Below, piece after piece: positions 62,661-64,000 of a DNA stretch of 64,000 nucleotides. The notes under the pieces are model-generated. The model was given only the letters and a program-made list of their open reading frames with translations, had not been told where the DNA came from and made no database searches. A program made the position numbers and the translations under genes. Positions within the stretch are counted from its first letter, which is position 1. Each line of letters opens with the position of its first letter. The stretch is from Saussurea involucrata (lineage: Eukaryota > Streptophyta > Magnoliopsida > Asterales > Asteraceae). The DNA lies in contig CM066314.1 in assembly GCA_033807775.1 (NCBI GenBank), forward strand, positions 95,458,929 to 95,522,928. The letters run 5' to 3'.

Positions 62661-63474
62661 CTTCAGAGGTACCTTTTTTTCATCCAGTCTTATCTTTTCA
62701 GTCAGCCGAATCTTTATCATTAAGAGCATCCCATCAGAATACAAGTTGACTTCAATTAGCCTCAAGAACTACTTCTTCTTTTGCCCGTTGTGATAAACAA
62801 TACCAAACTCTTGTTTTTCTAACACGGTATAAAAGGGAATACCTTGTATGTCTGGTTAGTTTCTGTTTGGCCTTCTTTTATTAACTCTGATTTGATTTCC
62901 TTCCAAAGCCATTTGAAAATCTGTTAAGTATGCAAGATTGATCAAGTTCTTCATGAATCTTTTGACTGCTTGATAGGCTTCAGACCAAGTAACATCTTTG
63001 TTCGGACGTCTTGCAAGAATATCATATAAGGCGAAGAAATCCTCACAGGTTAAAGATTTGAAGTCGGCCTCGCTGAATGACCATTCCTTTCCACCTGTTC
63101 TGTACACCGTGAACCTTGGTAGAATACATTCAGAATCCTATCCGATTCTATCTTCATAATTCTTACAATCTTTTTATCTATTCTGACAAATCTGAGCTCT
63201 TTATCTTTGTCGTTCATCATGTACAAGTATTCAATCTGATTCTTGCGTGGAAACTTTTCAATCGAATACAATTTTACCTTGTCAATAGGCTGAATCTGTT
63301 TGACGAACAAGTCACCCCTAATATCTCCTTGGAACGGAGTAATGATTCGTGTTCTGTGATTTGCTCTTACAATTAGTGATTCTCTATCCACTAACATCTG
63401 AAGATTACGCATTTCAGCTTCGGAGACTGGATCTTTGATTTTGCCTTCTGGAAGATCAGGTATCACAGGAACTT
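62661..63474 (-). pseudogene. ORF3 C-terminal domain of F, right of B3
   Basis: On the minus strand the frame from 63474 to about 63112 reads a charged Ile/Lys/Asp-rich domain. A frame change follows, then WSFSEADFKSL, EDFFALYDIL and TDFQMALEG to a stop at 62856. The SEADF and DFQMAL motifs match E (TDADF, DFQIAL) and A (ADADL, DFQLGK). The start is cut by D2. Confidence 0.7.
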
Positions 63475-64000
63475 TGATAACTCTATTTTTAGAGTTATTA
63501 TTTCCATTTATTTTCCACTTTATTTTGTCAATTTTAGCCATTTCACTTCTAAAAACCCCCATTCTTGGTATGATTTACGAAAACGAGCAAAAGGAGTGAA
63601 CCATGGTCTTTAATAAATTATTTGGGGAAGTTTTGGGTGTTTTCTCGATTTTTCATCCGCAGTGACGTATACAGTGCCCACTCCGGTTCCCCACTCTTCG
63701 AGCTGATAAAAAAGAAATCAAAAAGAAACTTTTAGTTGGGATCTAATTTTCTGGAGGAGGAAGGTTCATATGGCAGAGAAATGGCTGGAGAAGTACAAGG
63801 TAGTTCTCATTGAAGATAGCATCAAGTACACCTCTTTGTACTTGGAGATTGACTTGGAGAAGGGACCATTGGATAAAAGAATTGCACAAGGAGCTGAATT
63901 CTGCCACAACTCAGCAGTCTTTACCCATTGGAAGACCCACCTCTTTTGTGTAATACCCAACTCCTTCTCCTAGTATATAAAGGAGCACTTGGGTGCCATT
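63475..64000 (+). repeat. Athila D2 LTR, 5' part (cut by window end)
   Basis: It starts TGATAACTC with the same terminal hairpin as D. It diverges more from the D LTRs than they do from each other. The TATA box is at 63974-63983. The element continues beyond the window. The preceding AACTT could be its target duplication. Confidence 0.88.
63770..63973 (+). CDS. Small ORF in U3 of the D2 LTR (67 aa)
   Basis: It starts MAEKWLEKYKVVLIED and ends CVIPNSFS. Relative to D it has a one-codon in-frame indel and about a dozen substitutions, most of them amino-acid changing, but no stop. It is open, but without a clear sign of purifying selection. Confidence 0.3.
   Translation: MAEKWLEKYKVVLIEDSIKYTSLYLEIDLEKGPLDKRIAQGAEFCHNSAVFTHWKTHLFCVIPNSFS

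Larger units (their letters stand above)
56950..63474 (-). mobile_element. Sirevirus F (partial, minus strand), split by B3 and D2
   Basis: It has a 231-bp LTR, a purine tract and the ORF3 C-terminus. The rest lies beyond the window past D2. It is recognised by its LTR form and by ORF3 homology to E. Its left edge at 56950 is inferred from LTR-end similarity to B, because the partner duplication is outside the window. Confidence 0.65.

Overview
This window is plant nuclear DNA made almost entirely of nested LTR retrotransposons. I found no host gene, tRNA, rRNA, prokaryotic or organellar feature. The evidence is Ty1/copia Sirevirus-type pol with tRNA-iMet primer sites, many GGGGGAG polypurine tracts and large post-pol ORFs, plus an Athila-type Ty3/gypsy element. 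A eudicot is likely, perhaps Asteraceae, but the sequence alone cannot prove that.

Elements are given letters here. A1 (1-2397) is the 3' end of a Sirevirus. It appears to be inserted in the gag of a second copy, A2 (2398-20941: gag, pol, ORF3, 3' LTR). A2 gag is also split by B1 (2958-8726). B is a gag-only, pol-less family with three copies here: B1, B2 (21317-26988, 3' LTR lost) and B3 (57356-62655). C is an old, decayed Sirevirus (26989-29301, 42547-43853, 56008-56949) that hosts three later insertions. These are E (29302-42541, minus strand, very young and nearly intact), D (43854-56002, plus strand, Athila-type with an extra ORF) and F (56950 to at least 63474, minus strand, partial). 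F carries B3 and the start of a second Athila LTR, D2 (63475-64000). Target-site duplications at the junctions (TGTCC, ATTTT, CACCC, TTATC) confirm B1, E, D and B3.

Four points stand out. (1) The Sireviruses A, C, E and F share a rapidly evolving post-pol protein (ORF3) with two recognisable conserved blocks. In A, C and E it is preceded by its own TATA-containing, gene-like upstream region. (2) Each autonomous family is peppered, in coding and non-coding DNA alike, with its own short palindromic word. (3) The gag-only B family carries a 44-bp-period array of RNA hairpins whose stems covary between repeats and copies. It has also moved recently, since the B1 LTRs differ at one base. (4) In A, B and E a 3' splice-acceptor-like motif follows the gag stop within a few bases, at a place where ribosomal frameshifting looks impossible.

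Pol and gag proteins act in cytoplasmic particle assembly, reverse transcription and integration. The function of ORF3 is unknown. B must use enzymes supplied in trans by another element.
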